Origin: Lachnospiraceae bacterium
GTDB taxonomy: Bacteria > Bacillota > Clostridia > Lachnospirales > Lachnospiraceae
NCBI GenBank assembly: GCA_910575835.1
Contig: CAJTGB010000010.1
Location: 1 to 64,000, forward strand
DNA: 64,000 bases
Reading direction: 5' to 3'
Shown in pieces: positions 61,485 to 64,000 of the stretch (within the stretch, counting starts at the first letter, position 1; each line of letters starts with the position of its first letter). The position numbers and the translations under genes are program-made. The notes below the pieces were generated by a model. The model saw nothing but the letters and a program-made list of their open reading frames with translations, was not told the DNA's origin and made no database searches.

Positions 61485-61641
61485 CTACACAACCTGACAT
61501 CCATCTCTATCCTACAAACCTTTCAACTACACAACCTGACATCCATCTCTATCCTACAAACCTTTCAACCACACAATCGCCCATCCATTTCCAGCACACA
61601 ACCCCTTCAACCACACAATCGCACGCCCATTTCCAACTTAC
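61485..61641. repeat. 42-bp tandem repeat, about 3.7 units
   Basis: Units start at 61485, 61527, 61569 and 61611. The first two are identical over all 42 bp. The third and fourth are diverged and share CCACACAATCGC. The unit contains ACAACC, CCATC and TTTCAA. The array runs up to the structured element at 61643. Confidence 0.85.
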
Positions 61642-61642
61642 A

Positions 61643-61821
61643 GGCAGAGTGGGGCTGCCCTTTCTCTAAGCGGACATTCAAGGGCGTTTTTAGCAGAGGT
61701 GAAATCCACCTCTTACGAAGACTTAGGAGTGAAGGCTCTCCTGAACTCCTTAGTCGCAGTCAGAGGTTAGTTCACCGACGCGTTGCCCAGTCCGCGTGAG
61801 AAAGGGCAGCCCCACTCTGCC
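61643..61821. ncRNA. Structured element with perfect 24-bp inverted ends (RNA or MITE)
   Basis: The 24-bp ends at 61643-61666 and 61798-61821 are exact inverted copies (beginning GGCAGAGTGGGGCTGCCC). Inside them GCGGAC (61670-61675) pairs with GTCCGC (61790-61795), and GGGC (61682-61685) with GCCC (61785-61788). Two inner hairpins are AGAGGTG/CACCTCT (61695-61713) and GACTTAGGAGT/ACTCCTTAGTC (61720-61755, one mismatch). The layout fits a folded noncoding RNA, or a non-autonomous transposon with long terminal repeats. No reading frame is notable. Orientation is undecided; the surrounding genes are on the minus strand. Confidence 0.6.
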
Positions 61822-61839
61822 GTACACTTGAAATGGCCC

Positions 61840-62487
61840 TCACCTACTCTTCCCAACGCTCAGCTTATTCTCCGTCCCTGTTGCCAGCCGCTTAATATTC
61901 GCCCGATGCTTGAAGAACGCCAGCGCCATAAGAAACGCCGCAATGCCGTACATCTCATAGAGGTAGTTCTGCGCGATACCGTAGATCCCTGTCTGTCCAA
62001 GGTAAACCACCACTGCAAGATAGAGGACTACCACCACCAGAGACCCCAGAGACACATACTTCGTCACCGCAACGATCCCTACAAACACAACGATAAAGAG
62101 CAATACCGACCAGATGTTAGTGGTACTCGCGATCAGTCCGGCGGTCGCCGCGATCCCCTTCCCGCCTTTGAAATTCATATAAAACGGGAAATTATGTCCG
62201 AGGATCGCCCCCATTCCCGCGTACAGAGACAGAAGCGGCAGCATATCCCCATGGGAGCCCTTATAGATCAGATGCACCGCAGCCACCGCAAACACACATT
62301 TGAGACAGTCCCCCAGAAACGTTACGGCTCCGGCCTTCCACCCCATAGTGCGGAGTGCGTTGGTAGTTCCGGCGTTGCCGCTTCCTTGCTGGCGGATGTC
62401 TATATGATGCAGCTTCCCATACAGATATCCCGTCTGCAGCAAACCAAATATATACCCGATCAATATGCTTACGACTCGTTCCATCAC
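61840..62487 (-). CDS. plsY: Glycerol-3-phosphate acyltransferase PlsY
   Basis: A 215-residue protein with about five membrane segments. GSGNAGTTNALRTMGWKAG and AILGHNFPFYMNFKGGKGIA are the two signature loops. It acylates glycerol 3-phosphate with acyl phosphate. It overlaps der by 1 bp and is followed by gpsA after the repeat region. Confidence 0.95.
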   Translation of the reverse strand: MMERVVSILIGYIFGLLQTGYLYGKLHHIDIRQQGSGNAGTTNALRTMGWKAGAVTFLGDCLKCVFAVAAVHLIYKGSHGDMLPLLSLYAGMGAILGHNFPFYMNFKGGKGIAATAGLIASTTNIWSVLLFIVVFVGIVAVTKYVSLGSLVVVVLYLAVVVYLGQTGIYGIAQNYLYEMYGIAAFLMALAFFKHRANIKRLATGTENKLSVGKSR

Positions 62488-63815
62488 TAACGCCCCTTTT
62501 CCTTTCTTTCCCGTATGAAGAACTTCAGCGAAGTCCCTCTGAATCCAAATGCATCTCGTATCCTGTTCTCCAGGTATCTCGTATAGGAGAAATGCATCAG
62601 TTCCTTATCATTTACAAAGATCACGAATGTCGGAGGCTTCACCGCCACCTGCGTAATATAATAGAGCTTCAGCCGCTTACCCTTATCTGACGGCGGTTGC
62701 TGCATGGCAACCGCTTCCATCATGATCTCATTGAGCACTCCGGTAGCCACCCGCATAGACTGATTCTCGATCACCATATCGATCATATCATAGAGCTTCA
62801 CCAACCGCTGTCCAGTCACCGCGGATACATACATGATCTCCGCATAGGGCATGAATGACAGCACACGGCGGACCTCATTCTCATACTCCTTCATGGTCTT
62901 GTCATTCTTCTCGATGGCATCCCATTTGTTGACCGCTATGATGATACCCTTCCCGCGTTCGTGAGCGATCCCGGCAATCTTCGCGTCCTGCTCGGTCACG
63001 CCCTCCACCGCGTCGATCACCATCAGGACCACGTCCGCCCGCTCCACGGCAGATACCGCACGGATAATACTGTAACGCTCCAGCTCCTCCTTGATCTTGC
63101 TCTTCCTCCGAAGCCCCGCCGTATCAATGAACACATACTCCTTGCCGTTATACTTGACTTCGGTATCGATAGCGTCTCTGGTCGTCCCGGCAATGTCCGA
63201 CACGATCACTCTCTGTTCGCCAAGCAGCTTGTTGACGATGGAGGACTTACCCACATTGGGCTTCCCGACGATCGCCACCCGGGGGCGGTCATCATCTTCC
63301 TCTTCCTTCATTCCTTCCGGGAAATACTTCACCACCTCATCCAGCATATCTCCGATCCCGAGCCTTGACGCGGACGAGACCGGCATAGGGTCTCCGATAC
63401 CCAGATTATAGAATTCATACACGTCCGGCATGAATTTCTCGAAATTATCTACCTTATTCACCACTAATACCACCGGCTTTGCCGAACGCCTCAGCATATC
63501 CGCCACCTTGGAATCCGCGTCTATAAGCCCCTGCCGCACATCCGTCAGAAATATGATCACGTCCGCCGTGTCGATGGCGATCTGCGCCTGCTCCCGCATC
63601 TGCGACAGGATGATATCCTTACTCTCCGGTTCGATCCCTCCGGTATCCACCAGGGTGAATTCCTTGTCAAGCCACGAGACGTCCGCATAGATCCGATCTC
63701 TGGTCACGCCGGGCGTATCCTTCACGATCGATATCATCTCGCCGGCCAGTGCATTAAAAAGGGTGGATTTACCCACATTGGGCCTCCCCACAATCGCTAC
63801 TACTGGTTTACTCAT
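62487..63815 (-). CDS. der: Ribosome-associated GTPase Der (EngA)
   Basis: A 442-residue protein with two tandem GTPase domains: [20 protein letters not shown] with DTPGV, and [20 protein letters not shown] with [14 protein letters not shown] and NKWD provide the guanine contacts. A C-terminal KH-like domain ends the protein. It acts in 50S subunit assembly. Confidence 0.97.
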   Translation of the reverse strand: MSKPVVAIVGRPNVGKSTLFNALAGEMISIVKDTPGVTRDRIYADVSWLDKEFTLVDTGGIEPESKDIILSQMREQAQIAIDTADVIIFLTDVRQGLIDADSKVADMLRRSAKPVVLVVNKVDNFEKFMPDVYEFYNLGIGDPMPVSSASRLGIGDMLDEVVKYFPEGMKEEEDDDRPRVAIVGKPNVGKSSIVNKLLGEQRVIVSDIAGTTRDAIDTEVKYNGKEYVFIDTAGLRRKSKIKEELERYSIIRAVSAVERADVVLMVIDAVEGVTEQDAKIAGIAHERGKGIIIAVNKWDAIEKNDKTMKEYENEVRRVLSFMPYAEIMYVSAVTGQRLVKLYDMIDMVIENQSMRVATGVLNEIMMEAVAMQQPPSDKGKRLKLYYITQVAVKPPTFVIFVNDKELMHFSYTRYLENRIRDAFGFRGTSLKFFIRERKEKGR

Positions 63816-63902
63816 CTTCTATCTCCTCATCTACATTGTCCATACACCTGCCCCGGCAGCTTCACATACAGTCTGCCGGCACAGACGAAAGTATCTTTAA
63901 GT

Positions 63903-63998
63903 TCATACTGTCAATACAGCTTCTATAAAATCTCGTCCGCTTGATTTTACAATATCCGCACGCACTTGTAAAGCCTCTTCCACATCTGCGAGGGTAAC
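63903..63998 (-). CDS. C-terminal end of a DUF512-domain protein (partial)
   Basis: The frame entering from the right edge ends VTLADVEEALQVRADIVKSS, then GRDFIEAVLTV and a stop at 63903. This resembles the usual C-terminus of DUF512 (PDZ/radical SAM-like) proteins, which commonly precede der in clostridia. Only 31 codons are visible, so the identity is tentative. Confidence 0.55.
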   Translation of the reverse strand, partial: VTLADVEEALQVRADIVKSSGRDFIEAVLTV

Positions 63999-64000
63999 GT

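Larger units (their letters stand above)
61446..61839. other. 394-bp gap between gpsA and plsY: repeats and structured element
   Basis: It holds 42-bp tandem repeats (61485-61641) and a 179-bp inverted-repeat element (61643-61821), described below. The rest (61446-61484, 61822-61839) has no visible signal beyond ribosome-site-like sequence for gpsA. Confidence 0.75.

Noticed and set aside
61485-61641. Regularly spaced repeats resembling a CRISPR array
   Set aside because: The units are contiguous 42-bp tandem copies with no unique spacers, and no cas genes are present.

Overview
The window looks like a chromosome segment of a gut Clostridia species of the Lachnospiraceae type (relatives of Dorea, Blautia or [Clostridium] scindens). 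This is an inference. It rests on mid-range GC content, Firmicute-type promoters and AGGAGG ribosome sites, a SpoIID-like sporulation protein, and clostridial housekeeping gene orders (dgt-dnaG-rpoD-trmK; pyrH-frr-uppS-cdsA-dxr-rseP; DUF512-der-plsY-gpsA). Most genes lie on the minus strand. No rRNA, tRNA, CRISPR array or complete insertion sequence was seen.

1-6.7 kb is accessory: a decayed AAA-ATPase/nuclease remnant, a HipA-like kinase with a small partner, a CmpB-family membrane protein, an MFS exporter with its TetR repressor and palindromic operators, and a GntR regulator next to an amino acid permease. 7.0-12.1 kb is a plus-strand metabolic operon: PatB/MalY-type PLP lyase, FAD oxidoreductase, soluble molybdopterin enzyme and a four-cluster ferredoxin. 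With the divergent permease and GntR gene it looks like a regulated uptake and reduction/cleavage pathway for an unidentified, perhaps sulfur-containing, amino acid.

12.2-18.9 kb holds two ABC-export modules, one with an Xre-type regulator and one with a two-component system. 18.9-21.8 kb holds an AbiE-type toxin-antitoxin pair, a radical SAM protein, and a candidate type I toxin-antitoxin locus with a sequestered ribosome site and a convergent antisense promoter. 21.9-30.5 kb has a GH25-LysM lysozyme, two divergent ECF sigma-factor operons (one with an ABC exporter, one with a zinc-finger anti-sigma factor), and a predicted lipoprotein with a membrane-anchored partner.

30.7-44 kb is housekeeping: a nucleoside kinase with a ThrRS-like N-terminus, Nif3, TrmK, RpoD, DnaG, a dGTPase-like protein, a tandem PPK2 enzyme, and carAB behind a leader with a promoter, a hexapeptide reading frame and a terminator. 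44-48.5 kb has a transglutaminase-like protein, a SpoIID/peptidoglycan-binding protein, and an aldo/keto reductase with its MerR regulator. 48.6-53.9 kb is the pyrH-to-rseP envelope and translation operon.

54-60.4 kb has a MATE exporter behind a promoter-terminator leader, a PutP-type symporter, an acetyltransferase, a response-regulator/ppGpp-synthetase fusion, and an AlkD-like protein. Two inverted copies of one dispersed repeat precede the MATE and fusion genes. 60.4-64 kb has gpsA, plsY, der and the end of a DUF512 gene. The gpsA-plsY gap holds 42-bp tandem repeats and a 179-bp structured element with perfect 24-bp inverted ends.

The best candidates for something undescribed are the receiver-alarmone-synthetase fusion, the molybdoenzyme/PLP-lyase locus, the type I toxin-antitoxin candidate and the 179-bp element.
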